Positions 47,122 to 60,028 of a DNA stretch of 64,000 bases are shown here, in pieces. Source of the stretch: Caprimulgus europaeus (Eukaryota; Chordata; Aves; Caprimulgiformes; Caprimulgidae); assembly GCA_907165065.1 (NCBI GenBank), contig OU015540.1, forward strand, positions 3,456,001-3,520,000, in the 5' to 3' direction. A program made the translations under genes and the position numbers. The notes below the pieces were generated by a model, which was not told the DNA's origin, made no database searches, and saw only the letters and a list, made by a program, of their open reading frames with translations. Numbering within the stretch: the first letter of the stretch is position 1; every line of letters begins with the position of its first letter.

Positions 47122-50100
47122 CCTTTCAGTTCTGTATGAACTAGAAATTTCCATTTTTTTCATTAAAACACAAAAATAAAAGGAGGAAAGCACCACCTGG
47201 CAATGAACAAAGTCAGCAGAAGCCTCTCAAAGCTCTGCTGAGCACTCTCACAAGACAGAGGGTGAGACCCACTCAAGTCAACTCCATCCAACCCGATGAC
47301 CCAGCGCTGCACCGCGGGGCCACGGCTGCCATTTCATCCCAGTTTGGCTTCTTTTGGGCTCAGCTGAACTCAAAATTTGCTCAGTAGATTTTACTTTAAA
47401 GTGGGTAAAGGCAATTTATTTGTGGTCAACACTCTTCCCACCCCACCACATGTACACAGGTCACCACCCCACAGCCACCTGCTCTCCCTTCTGTGGGGAA
47501 ATAGTGGGCAAAGCAGATGCTCGTTATGCCCCACACACACTGTGCATCTCCTGTGGGAGCCATGCACCACAGCACTGCCACCATGGTGGGTTTCCCCCAA
47601 GCCCCATCTTCACCCCCCAGGACTGTCAATACAGCACCTTGTACCAACAACACTCAATGACTGCAAAGGAGGTGAGGACGGCGCCAGACCCACTGGAGGC
47701 TCAGACAACTCCCACGGGTGCAGATGCTTCAGTGGAAGTTCTTGAATCCGGCCAAATTAGCCTGGAAATCTCATTACTCCCCAGCACTGCTCTTACGAGC
47801 TTTGCAGAGCTTCCTGCCAGGTTGGGAATACCACGCAGCCAGGCTCCCAGGGTGCTCAGGGGCCTGCAGCTCAAGGTGCAAGGACCAACCCAAGCAGAAG
47901 AGGTTGGGTTGAGTTGGGTTGCCCAACAAAGCAGCAGCCATATCCTACACCCCACACCTCATCCCTATAGAAAACCCCATACCTGCTCTGCTCTGCGTTG
48001 GTGCCAGCAGCTTCCAGACAAGCTTGGACTCTGCAGACCTTCCCAAAAGCCGAGGTAGCAGCTGGAGAGCATTTTCCAACCACTGACCATTTGCCAATCC
48101 ACCAAATGGCACAAAATAGATGGCTTTTTAGTCAAGAAAGGTAGTTCCAAGGAGAAAAGCTCCCAATAGGTGCACATGGCTGTTGTGGGGCACGGAGACC
48201 ACGTGGCAACAACTCGAACTGGGCTTTGTTGCCACATGAAAGGTGCAGTGGATGCACCGATGCAGATGGCAAAGAGTTGTCCTGGCCAGGCAGGCACCAC
48301 CAGGGTCAAAGGTAAGTGGCACCCAGGTGGAAAATGCTTTAAGTGTCTACCATGGCCAAGGACCAAGGCTGGGAATAGCACACCAGGCTGCCAGAGCCAT
48401 CCCTGTGTCCTGGGGGAGCAGCGTTTTCTCCCTCAACCTGCTGCTCCCATCTGGCTCCTGCGCTCACACAGGAGCTCAGGGAGAGAGAGGAGCAAGTTCA
48501 CGGCCATGAGCTGCTCCCAGGAACGCTGCCCACAACCTCTCCTTTGGGAGCAGCTGTTTGGTCCAAGCAGAGAGAAGTAATATGGGGCTGGTGCACATGA
48601 AGGGGATGAGCCCAAGGAGGTTTCTCCATCCCCTGTGCCTGGGATGATGGATTTCACCTTCCCGCCCAGCACCAGCCTGTTCATGGCATTAACCACCCGT
48701 ACAAGCAAAACATCCCCTTCCTCCACACATCTGCTCTGTCCATAACCCTCGCTGTCCCTCCCCTAACAGGAAAGCAGCCAGAAAAGCGAACCAAACCCCT
48801 AATTACATCCCAGTAGCTCCCCAGCGCCCTGGTGATCTGCTGTGACTTTAGCGATGCGGTTGCAGCAGAGATGATGAAACCAGGAGGAAAGGGCCAAGGC
48901 TGGACGTGCTCCAAAAAGCCACCCTTCCTCCCCAGCCTCAGCATCGCAACGAGGGGAAATCTCCTGAAAACCCAGGGTGTTGCCAGGATGGGTCTAAAAC
49001 CAACCTGTGCTCCTGTTCCCTCTGTCTCCTCTCCCCAGGGACCCCGTCACCTACGACAAGGAACCACTACAAGCATCACTGTATGGGGACAAAGTGGAGA
49101 GCAGTGACAATTGTGGGCTGCAGCAAGGGAGCAGTGGGTCTGTTTGGCCATCAGATCATGCAGAGCTCCAGCCACAGCATCTGGAGCTACAGCACCCACA
49201 GCACAGGGCGTGCAAGAGTGGGGATCCCCAGGGTTGCATCCCCACAGTGAGGGGTGCAGTGGCAGCAGAGATGTGGCATGGCCCTGGGGTGCATGCCAGG
49301 AAAATATGGGGAAAAAACCAAAACCCTCCATGGTAGGTGGGAGCCTTCTCCAGCTCATGGAGCAGTCCAAGCCCCCACACGCAGCACCTCTGCCCCAGGG
49401 ATCTGCCCTCCCTTAAAAGCAGAGGAGGGGACGGAGGAGCCGTGCTGCCCGCAGCGGGTGGCGGGGTACAAGCTGTGTTCACACACACACAGGCACCTGG
49501 ATCCACTCCTGGATCCCGCGGGAAGGAGGTGAAGGGGAACGTGGAGTTGCTGAGCACGTGATTTAACCCATGGTAATTTTAACTCGCAGCAAGACAGCCT
49601 GGCTGGTTTATCTTCTCGCCTACTTGCAGTCAGACTTCAGTGACCCCAGGGAAGAGTCTCTTCCACAGCTTTGAAGGGACAGGGCAAAATAAAAAGGTCT
49701 TACAAAAATAAATCTATTAGCAAAACCACATTCTCACGCTCTTACCTGGTCCAGTATGAGGGACAAGCAGTATTTTGCTGGCTTTTTTTTTTCCACCTTA
49801 TATATCTTGCAGCCCATGATAACTCAGTGAACAAGAGCAATAATAAAACCTGCCTGGGAATTCTCATTTTTCACCAGAAATGCCTCAAAAACAGCACAGA
49901 CAAAAGGTGGAAGACTTCTGCAAAAACCCTGCATTCAGGAACCCTGAGAAAAGCCCTTTAGAAAACCTCACTGAAGACCTCAGCCTGTCTCCACACAAGT
50001 TTTAACCTGACAATGTCCCTTTTACAGACTCCAAACCTGATGAATAATGCATGTCCGGGATAAACCAGAAATATAATATTCACTAATGCTTACCCTAACA

Positions 50101-53100
50101 GAGAAACTAGGACTGCAAATAAGTAATTTATTAACCCTGAACCATGTTGCTGCTTGAGCAGAGTGCACACCTCAGCTTCCAGCCCCCAAAACACCGACGG
50201 AAAACTTGCTCTTCAGTCGTAACAAGAGCATGCTGAGGGCTGGCTGAGACCCCCCACTCTCATCACACCTCCAGCACAAACATGCCTTCTCCTGGGCTCT
50301 GGAGAGATGCTGATGGGGAGAAACCCCCTCCCAAAAATAAGATTAGGAGCTGCCACCCTCCTTCCTGCTTCTTGGGGGCTGCAGCTGCCCCTTCTCCGTC
50401 GGGAGGAGAGCGGTGGTGGGAAGCCCACAACCCCGTGCTCGCCTGTGGCTCCGGCTGCTTTCTCAGGCATTCCAAAATTTGGCTGGAGCCTCTTTTTGCA
50501 GCACCCCCCCCCCACCCTCCCCCCCATGGCTGGACGCCTGCCTAATTGTGCATTTATTTATTTCTGCATTTTCCCAGCTCCTCGCGCACATTGGCACAGG
50601 GAGGGCGGGGGGTGAAGCTGAAGCCAGCTCCCAAGGTGGATCTGAAAAATAAAACAGCCGCTGGGGTGCAGCTTCCCCCGTTCCCTAGAGGCTGGGATGA
50701 AGCTGGGAAGAGGGTGGGAGTTGGGGGGGCAGGAAGGGGGGACGCCAGCGGCATCTCCCACCCCCTTTGCTTGGGGAAATTAAAAATAGCTGCGTCCAAA
50801 GAGTGGCTGCGAGCACCACAAAGAGCGTGTTGAGCACAGGCAGCTGCAAGCTATTTGCTGCCCCTGGTAATCAGCATCTCAGCTTGCACAGCCCCCCCTG
50901 CTTTCCCCCCCCCTCCCAGCCTCTTCCTCCGCTGCCAGAAGCTGCCTCTGCCTTTCTCCAACCCACATATGTCATGTCAACAATCAGTGAATACAGGATC
51001 TCTGCCGGGGGGGGGAAAGGGGGGGTTTTTGAAGCACTTTGGTTTTTGAAGCAGCTTTGTTGCTTTGTTGAATTCCAAGTTTTGTCCTCTCTGAGCTGTC
51101 ACTGGGGGTTTTGGAGCAGTGAATCCCACTGAGTGAGGTCAGGATAATCCATGTCACCTGGCAGAGATGGGACCCTTGTCAGGAACAGGGATGTGCCAGC
51201 CATTGGGATGCCGCTGCTTCTAGGGATTCCTTTATGCAGCGGGAAAAGGGGGGTTATTGACCAGTATCACCCAACCCACAGCCCACTGGTGGTCCTCAAT
51301 GACCTTAGCTGGTGGCCCACAACAAGGCTGGAAAGAATTAAACCCAACCCCATCCCCACCACCACACGGTGCAGCTGGCAGGTACGGGGCTGTGTCACCA
51401 TCAGCTTGTTTCACACCCAGACCCCAGCACCAAGCAACAGTGGGGCAAAAATACTGTGGTTTTGGTGGTGCTCTGGGTGGGTTGGTCATTCACATCTCTG
51501 TGGACAGGCATGGTCACCCAGGGACTGGGGGATGCTTGGGAGCCCAGCACTGCTCTAGCTTGCAGAGAGCTGGGATCAAGCACCCACTGAAGGCATCCAC
51601 CACTGCAGCCCCTTCCTCAGCTGCCTGTGGGGACTACAGCAGAGCTCCCAGTGCCTCCATTTCAATGCTCCAGCAGAAAGAAAATGGGAAAAAAACAACA
51701 AAAAAAAGGGAAAAGAAGGAAAAGGCAACTGGAACAACTTCCCAGTAGTAAATACCAGTGCTACCATCTGCCACTGGGGTATTCAGGGCTGTTGCTGGAG
51801 TGCTGGGTTTTGTTTGATGTTTACAGCGTGGTGGGACACAGAGGAAAGGCAGGTCCAAGGCCACCACGTGAGGTGGAGGGGTGGGAACACCAGCGGGGCC
51901 CAGAGCACTCGCGTGAGGGTAATCATGCGCTCGGCAATTAGCTGTGTCATTTCACTCCCGCCTCTGACACCTTCACTGCTAAATGCCCTCACAGGCAGCT
52001 TTGATTTCTGCATTAACTTTTGACAGCAGATCACGAATTTTCTGTCACTGAGAGCCTGCAGTCAGGCTGGAGGCCACGGGCATGGAGCTCAGGCTTCCAG
52101 AAGTCACCAAGAAGTAACTCCAGCTGCTGCAAGCGCCTGAATCACTCTGCTCCCCATAAACCAGATAAATGCAATTTAAAATCCAGCTCACTTCCCTCAC
52201 TGCTCTTGCACATGTCTTCTACACAAACGTCTTTGCTAGGTCTCAAGAGATGGAGGAACAGGGAAAAAGCAGAAAGGACAGAGCCACTTGAATCTGTTCT
52301 TGTAGCTCAGCGAAAGAGCAATTCCAGCTTTGCAGCTCGCCCTGCAGAAGACAATAGGGGCTGTGTTGTTTCCAGGAAGGAAGCACCTGGACCAGGTCAT
52401 CAAAGCTGCTTGTTCATTAGGAAGTCCTGGCTGTATCCAGCTCTCCCAGCTGCTTTCATCCTCCCGCCTTCTGTTAACTCCCAAACCTCCCACCACTGAC
52501 TGCTTCACAGCGGGGCCTCTCCCGCGTGGGTCCTGCAGGCACCAAATGCCCTTTTGGGGGGCTTGGATGTGGACATCAGCATCCTACATCCACCCTCAAG
52601 ATGTTAACACAAACAGCCAGCTTGATCTATCTGAGCTTACAGTAAACCAAGGCATTTTGGGGGCCCCAGTGATGGTCCCTGGATGTGGACCCAGGTGACA
52701 GGACTGGTGTTGGAGCCATTCCTATTGCCCTTTTTCTCAGCCCCCATGAACCGCCCTTCTGCAGCTCAGCAGCTTTACTTCCCCAAACACCACAATAAAC
52801 CCAACTAGAAGAAGTAAAATAGAAGAGGGTAGGGTAGAGAACCATTCACAGAGGTGCCTACAGGTGTCTTGACAGCAAAACCCACCTCCAGCAGCAGCTG
52901 GGGCCAGACACTTTGAGCAGACAGAAAAGGGAAGACACGAACCCCCCTGAAGCCACCATTATGGGATCCCCACACCCAGCCCCAGTAAACAAGATTATAC
53001 TGGATCTGCATCAAGCAAGACATTAATATTAGAAAGACCACAAAAGAAGATCTGCATATCCTCCCAACCTCTTCAAGGATGCTTGATCCTGGCTTCAGCA

Positions 53101-55610
53101 ACACCCTGGGGAACAGGTTCCCAGGGTTCCCTGTACACTCATGGATTTTTTTTTTCCCCCCAAAAGCAGTATTAGAAATTAAACACAACAAATCCATTAA
53201 AGATCTCTGAGCTCTGTCAGGAACTACCAGCACTTGTGCTGTCTCTACATCTCCTGTAATCACAAGGATGTGCTTTGTCCCCTCTCCCTTGCACCCTGAC
53301 TTCAGGTGTCCCTCTCCTGCTCAGCTCTCCTGGAGGAGAAAGGATCACTGCTCCCCCAATTATTCCCAACATTTCCTTATTTCTACTGCATCACCTTGGA
53401 GATATGCACTAAACATCCCAGGTGAAACCTCCCTACACATCACCTTCCACCCTGTTCCCCACCAAACCAGTTATTTCCCTGCCCCTGCTGCCCACCACTG
53501 CCCATTACTCCCCATCCTGCATGATTTCCCATCCTCCATGACCATGAATCCAGGAGCTCCTGGATGGAGCCATTTCCCCTGTCACTACATAAACTGGTGG
53601 GACTGGAAAGGCACTATCACCAGCATTCATGGAGGTGACACACCACCCCTGGGCCATCACAGGATGTGGCCATGCAAGGGGTCACTTTCTCCCTCCCATT
53701 GGGGTCAAACTAAAAACCAGAGGAGCCGAGAAGAAAGTCCTCCCACTGCAAGACCAAGTCAGACCCGTGCCCTGGAAAAAAAACCTGGGGTGGGGGGTCC
53801 CTGCCGCCGTCTGAGCCTCGCACAGCTGCTCCCCTCCAGCCTTTCTGTTTCAGCTTGCTTTAAATTTGAAACACGCTCTGATTCAAGCCAAAAGTTTTTA
53901 TGCTAAACAGAAACTGAAAGTCTTGGAAGATCTGGCAAACAGGCACTGGCAAAACTGTATATGGGGAGGAAAAACGCCAGGGATGAGAGGAACAGGGGTT
54001 TGTAAAGCCTGGTGCTCCCACAGAGGAGGGGGTAGGGAGAGCTTGGAAACACTTAAATGGCAAAATGTGTGGAAAAAGTAAAGGACAGAGAGGCCAGGAT
54101 GTATAAGGTTTGTTTTTAATCCCTGCCAATGAATTTCCATTCCGTGCCAAGACTGAAGTAAACTGCTTTGATCTGAAAAGGAGGAGAAAAAACACACACA
54201 CAGATTCTTGGCTCCTTAAAACAATAGAGATGACAAAGGGGGGAACTACGATGAAAATTAACACGGCGCAGCTCTGCTGATGGTGACGTTTTAAAATGCC
54301 CCTTTCCTCCAAATAAATTGGATTTTGGAGGGGGACTGATTAGAAAACAATAATTACATGTGTTTATGCATCACAGCATCACTGGGCACACACCCCTCCC
54401 TCCCTCTGATCCCCCAGCAGCAGCCACCAACACTTACACCATTCTCCTTTTTTTACCCATTTATCAATTCCTTCAGTTTCCAGGGACAGGAGCGGGGCCT
54501 GGGGCCACACAGGGCTCCAGATGTGACCTGGCAGCCCCCTGCGTGGTGCCAGACCTCCCACCTCCAAGCTGGCCTCTCTCCTCCTATTTATACACCCAGT
54601 CCAGGGGTCCCAGTGCTCCCCTAACCATTGCCAGATGCCGGGCTGGCCTCGCTCTTCATCCCATCCTGGTCCCACCAGCTCCTGGCTCCCTCCTGAGCTC
54701 CCCCCCAGCCATCACGGGCTGAGGCAGGGTGTTCCAGGTCACAATTCACCCGAGGTCCTGATTTAGGAGCAGGACTGCCATGCTGTGACCCCAGGAAGGG
54801 TCTGCAACGCTGCTGCAGAGGATGCAACCACCCAACCCCATAGGTGTGAGCAAATTCCAGCACGGAGGCCGCTGGCTACTGGTTTAAGCATCTTCTAGAC
54901 TCCTCCCAAACAGCAGTCTTAATAGCCCCTCAGTTTTAGAAAACAACTTGGCTTCAGCAAATAAGGGGCAGGACTCACAGCCCATCCACACTGGAAGGGG
55001 CCAGACACAGAGCAAGGTCAGTTTACTGGGAGAAGGACACGTGGTGGCTAGGGATGCTCCTCCTGTTCCCCCGTGCAGGAGCTGGGAAAGCCCATCCAGA
55101 AGATGCTCTCACCTTGGCATTAGTTATCCACAACACCAACAAGTTTGAGATGCTCCCAGGTGAGCTTGAATTTTGTCCTGCTTTCAAACCAGCATATCCA
55201 CAAAAGAAAAAAAAAAAAATAATAGTCTCAGGCAGGCACCCAAAGGAGTCCTGGTGTGATGGGAGAATGCCCCCAGGCTGGATGCAGCTCTTGCTGGAAG
55301 CAAAGCACTGGCAGATATGCAAACCCAGTATAAAACCCAGCCCAAGGGACATGGCAGAAGGGTAAACTGAGGCACAGAGACTAGGCCTGGCCCATGGACA
55401 CATAATGAGTCATTAAGAAGCTAGGCTGGAGATCCAGACCCTTTTCTCAGACCTGCTCTAGGGACCAGGCTGGATCAGTACCCAGGCAGCCCCGAGGCCA
55501 TCGCCCACCAGCAGGTCCAGGGAGGGAAGGGACAGTGCTGTCCATCCGTCCCTGCAAAAGCCCTCCTGCGCCCCCACTGCCACTCCACTCCGTTCCCACG
55601 CAGCGGGGCT

Positions 55611-55642
55611 CTATTTATAGAGACCTCACCCGCTAATTATAG
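55611..55642. promoter_or_regulatory. Paired MEF2 consensus sites (candidate enhancer)
   Basis: CTATTTATAG at 55611-55620 and CTAATTATAG at 55633-55642 both match the strict MEF2 consensus CTA(A/T)4TAG. Their centres are 22 bp apart, about two helical turns. A TCF/SOX-like AACAAAG follows at 55657-55663. They lie in the large intron within PH1, about 4.3 kb from exon 3. Function is inferred, not shown. Confidence 0.45.
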
Positions 55643-58600
55643 ACCCCAGCAATCAAAACAAAGGAGGTGAACGCTCTGCATCTGCCACTCTCTGGCTCCA
55701 GCCCCTCACCCCGGCACTATTGTGGTGGCAGCTCCCATATCTCAGCCAAAACCTCCCAAACCACCCTGGCACCGTGGTGCTGGGCTGCTCTCCCAGTGCA
55801 GCAGCAGTGCTGGTTTCACTGGGGACCGCAGGGTGTTTCACCAGGAGGACTGAGACCTTGCACAGCGTGAGGCAACATCAGAGGGTGCAGCCACCAGCAC
55901 CAGTCTGGGCATCTCCTCCTGGACAGACTGTGCTGGGATGCAGCCATGGGGCAGGCAGCAGCCAGGGGAGCTTTTGCTCAGTGTCCTGGCACAGGTCCCT
56001 CTTTGTCCCCTCCAGTGACTGAGTGTGATCCCTCCCAGCCTGGGCAGGGCTGTTTCCCCACAGGCTGAGGACTTTATTCTCTCCAGTTTCAAATATCCTG
56101 AAGTACCAAAGGTCTAAGCTCTTTGGGTGACACTTCCACCTCCAAAACAAGCCTCTGGATGCATTTGCCTTGGCTCAGGTTTTTTTGGCAGGCTTTAGTC
56201 TTGCACTTCATGCAACAGGGAATCAGGGAATCCTTGGGAAAACCAAGGAAGTGCCACAGGACTGGGGACCACACAGGGGTAAAACTCCTGGGACACTTGC
56301 AATGCAGCAGCTTGTCCCCAAGCCTGTCCCCATCTCCCTTTCACCCTCTTTCCTACCTTCCCTCAACTCAACCTAAGAGCTGATTCTCCATCCTCCAGCT
56401 GCTGTGGAGAAATATCAGCCCCGGTACCTAACCCAGCCCAGCACAGAGGTTCATCAAACAGCAGGAACAAGCCAGTGCTGAGGGGCACCCGCAGAGGTTC
56501 AGCATGGGAAGGCAACCCCGAGCAATCACACAATCTCCACATCCACCCATGGTTGGGAGGGAGGAATTTGTGCACGTCTGAGCAGGCTCGGCTTAGCCAG
56601 GGCTCGGCAGAGCTGGGAACGGCCGCTGGCATGCTCCCCACAGAGGGGAAGGGGATGTGCTTTGCCTGGTGTTCCCAGGGGGCAGGCAGGCTCTGGGTGC
56701 CGGCACATGGCTGGGGCTGCTGGCAGGAACAGCACCCAGTGAAAGGGGAGACCCCAGGGAGCAGGTCTGGTAGCTCAGCCTGGGTCTGAGGGGATGGAGG
56801 TCCATGGCCTGTGCACGTCCCCCCCATCACAGCCACTGTGCAGAACTGGTTTGGGTTTTCAGAGTGAAAATATGGTAGAGGATGGAGAGATGGAAAGATG
56901 GACACACAGCAGGAGCACAGACTCAGGATCAGCTCAAGGACACCTGTGAGCAGGTCTCAGGAGGGGCTGGATGCCAACAGGGTGGCTGGTATCAGCTTGT
57001 CCCACCCTCTGCTAAGGGAATTGTGTCCAAAATGCTCCAATCCAACACCAAACTTGACCCACTCCATGGCACAAGGCTCCTGTGCCCAAGGCTGCCCCAT
57101 CCCATGGCCTCTGTGTACCACAGCACCAACATCTTTAGGTACCCACCAAGATCTCTCCAGCTCATGGCTAGGCTTCAAGCCATCCCTCCACACCCAGTGC
57201 TCTCCAACCCACCAGGAATGAGATGCCAGGTCTCCCTGGCCGGACACAGGAGTGTCTCTGCCACTATTGCCAGTCCAGGGCTCCCCTCCCAAGCCCACCC
57301 CTCCCTCCTCTCCTGCTTTTAATAAGAGTAGAAATTGCCAAACCCACAAAATTAATGTCTAACAGGTTCAAGGCAAAGCAATTCAATCCCTGCTTGCAAC
57401 TGCCTGGGAGGTCTCTGGCCAGCTGCTGCCCAGCACACTGCAGAGGCTGTCCCAGCACCGAGTGCCCCACAGGACCCCCACCCAGCTCCCAGAGGGGGGC
57501 AACTGGGGCACACTGGGGGTAGATCATCCCTGCATGGGCTGCAAAGTGGATCACCCACACAGAAACGTTGGCCTCGCTGTGCATGGGAGAGGGAGAGGCA
57601 TCTCCTGGGCAAGGCTCTGGCCCCGTTACTCCTCCCTGGCCCACAGAGCTGGTGGGGACATGGCAAGGAGCTGGCACAGCTAGAGGGGTGAAGAGCCACA
57701 GGTAGGCAGCAGGTGACCACCTTAAGGGAGAAACCAGTGTCCCCCAGCAACCCCAGCCAGCAAAGCCTGAGGTGTGACAGGCACGGGGCTGGGTCCTTGC
57801 ATCCCCCACAGGGACATACCTGCCAGCAGCCTGACCTGAGTGCCACCAGTCCCCTCCAGTGACTCCCAAGGCTCAGTCATCACAGGCTGATGCTGTGGGA
57901 CAGTGACAGTTGGTTCCAAACCCACCAGAGCCATGGCACCCTTTGAGCCACACTCGCCCTCTGCCCGGACAGCAAAGCTGCACCACAGCTGAGCCCTGAT
58001 GTGCTCAACACACTGTGCCCAGTCGCTCCCTACAGGTCTCCCCGGTCCTCACAGACCATCCAAGGGCTGAGGGCTAAAACCTGCACAGGCACCTGGTTCT
58101 GGTGTAAGGGGGCTTTTCCTCCTGCCCCAGTCTAGCCAGCATGGCAGGGGATGCTGTGGTGCCATGGGCTGGTAGGGGCTGGGGGAGGCTGTGCCCAACT
58201 ATGGCCAGGTGACACCTTCAGCAGAGCCAGTGCGAACAGCAGCGTGGATCCCACGCACTGACGTGCTCCACAGAAAGGTCAGGAGGGTATTTTTATTCTA
58301 TGTGTCAGACCCTGATGAGGAGGAATGAGTGGTGACAATCTCTCCTCCATCTATGGCCATGGCAAGGCTGGACCAAGCCCTCCTGCCCTCTGCCAGCGGG
58401 ACCCATCACACCACAAAGGGCCATGGGGGTAGCAGGTCCTGTTGCCCTGTCCCAGTGATGCTCTGCTGGGTCTGAGCCATCCCACAGGGCACGCAGGGCA
58501 TGGAGAGGTGCCAGCACGGTGGTACCTCATGCTGCCTGGGACACCAACCCAGGCTGCACATGTGCACTCTCACTTTTTGTTTGGTTTTTTTTCCCCCCCT

Positions 58601-59962
58601 CACTTTTTCCCTTCTCAAGGGAAAAAAGCCAAAGAGGTGACTGGAGAATTCCAGGACATTCCCCCTGTCCTCTGCGTACTCTCTGGTCCCCTACAGAGGT
58701 CTGGAGGGCAGGGCACAGGGTTGGGGCATTGTCCATCTGCTTCTGCCTAGATGCACCAGCACCTGGGGCTGGTCAACCTCCCCAGGATGCAAAACAGCAA
58801 AAAACACCCATTAAAAATTGGCTTTTCCAACATCCTTCCACCTCTCCTCAGAACAGGGCATCTCCCCTGCACCAGCCAGCTGCACACTGCTCTCCTGTCA
58901 CTGCAGGACACAAAACACCAGCCCAGCACACAGCCAGGTTGGAGAGACACTAAAAATGTATTGAAAACCTCCACCACTCCTGAGACACTTAAATTATTTA
59001 GGGCACTTGGATCAACCCCAAGAAAAAATACAAACAAACAAGGCACGAAACTCAAGCAACGCTCGCTGCGCTGCCACGTCCCCTCGCCCCACGGTGCCCT
59101 CGCAGGGGACATCGGCGGAGGACCAAGACATGCCACCCTCACACAGAGCCTCCCTGCTGCAGACACAGGTCCCTGCATGTCCCCACATGTCCCAGCCCCA
59201 CGTGTGCACACATGCTGCCCCACATCAAGGCGTTCCCAGCTTCCTGAGCCTCCTGCCCAGGCAGATCTCAGCACACAGGCACCCGCCGTGCCAGCACCCT
59301 CAACACCAGGCATCCTCCCGGGGGCTCGCTGTACCCAGGAGGGGAACCTGGCAGCCCAGGTGGTCACAGCAGCGCTGACCCCACTGGGCTCAACACCTTC
59401 ACTTCACAGCTCACAGGGGACCCGAGGGTTTCCCTTCCATTTGTCTCCCCCCTCTTTTTTACCGAGGGCAGCAGCGCTGACGGCGTGCTGCAGCTCCAGG
59501 GTGGGCAGGCAGCGGGAAGGCGTTCCAGCTGACCTACTTTCCATGGGCATCACTAAGGAGATCGACTCCTTCCCAGGCACTGCCGAGGAGATTCACCACC
59601 ACCAAACCCCAGCTGGCACTGAGGAACAGGGCAGAAAGGAGGGGGGAGGACTCTGAGAACCCCCTCAGCACTCCCCACCAGCGTAGTATCTGCTGGCAAC
59701 AGAGCAACCCCACGCCAGGTGGGACCTCCACACCTCCAAAAACACTCACCATCCCCTGCAGACTGTTCGTCAAGCTCCCAGGCAACACAGCCCAGCAATA
59801 AGTCAAACCCAGAGAGCAAAACTCTTCACCAGTTTGGCACAGACCTCCCCACGCTGCATAACCAGGAGCATCACCCCAGGCTCCTCCAAGGGCAGCAGGG
59901 GTGGCCCTGGCTGATGCCCACAGCCCAAACGCGGCCGCACATCTCCATCGAGCAGCACTCAC

Positions 59963-60028
59963 CATCTCGTCGAGGGCGTAGCGCAGCAGCCCGTGCTCGT
60001 AGAGGATGAAGAACCGGCGCTGCCATTT
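59963..60028 (-). CDS. MPRIP: MPRIP window exon 3: first PH domain, second segment
   Basis: This exon encodes 22 residues, phase 0 to phase 0. It begins KWQRRFFILYEHG and ends with ALDEM. The acceptor is CTTGCAG|AAA and the donor ATG|GTGAGTG. KWQRRFFIL is the classic PH-domain beta2 strand, with basic residues that in many PH domains face phospholipid head groups. The sequence is essentially identical to mammalian MPRIP. The next exon lies 20.3 kb away, so the first PH domain is split by the largest intron in the window. Confidence 0.96.

Larger units (their letters stand above)
39617..59962 (-). other. 20.3 kb intron inside the first PH domain (exons 3-4)
   Basis: This is the longest intron in the window. 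It holds a CR1 3' end (42796-42928), a 71 bp-spaced duplication near 45092-45196, G/C homopolymer tracts at 50.5-51.0 kb, a paired MEF2-site element (55611-55642), a CArG box in a CpG-rich pocket (44633-44642) and a conserved-looking AT-rich element (45430-45700). Long open frames on both strands, such as 58751-59656, have no recognisable domains or matching splice sites, so I treat them as chance. No additional gene is supported. Confidence 0.75.

Noticed and set aside
58751..59656. A 301-codon plus-strand open frame in the 20 kb intron
   Set aside because: It is low-complexity Pro/Ser/Thr/His-rich, has no recognisable domain, and the opposite strand is also open over much of it, as expected for GC-rich intron DNA with few stop codons.
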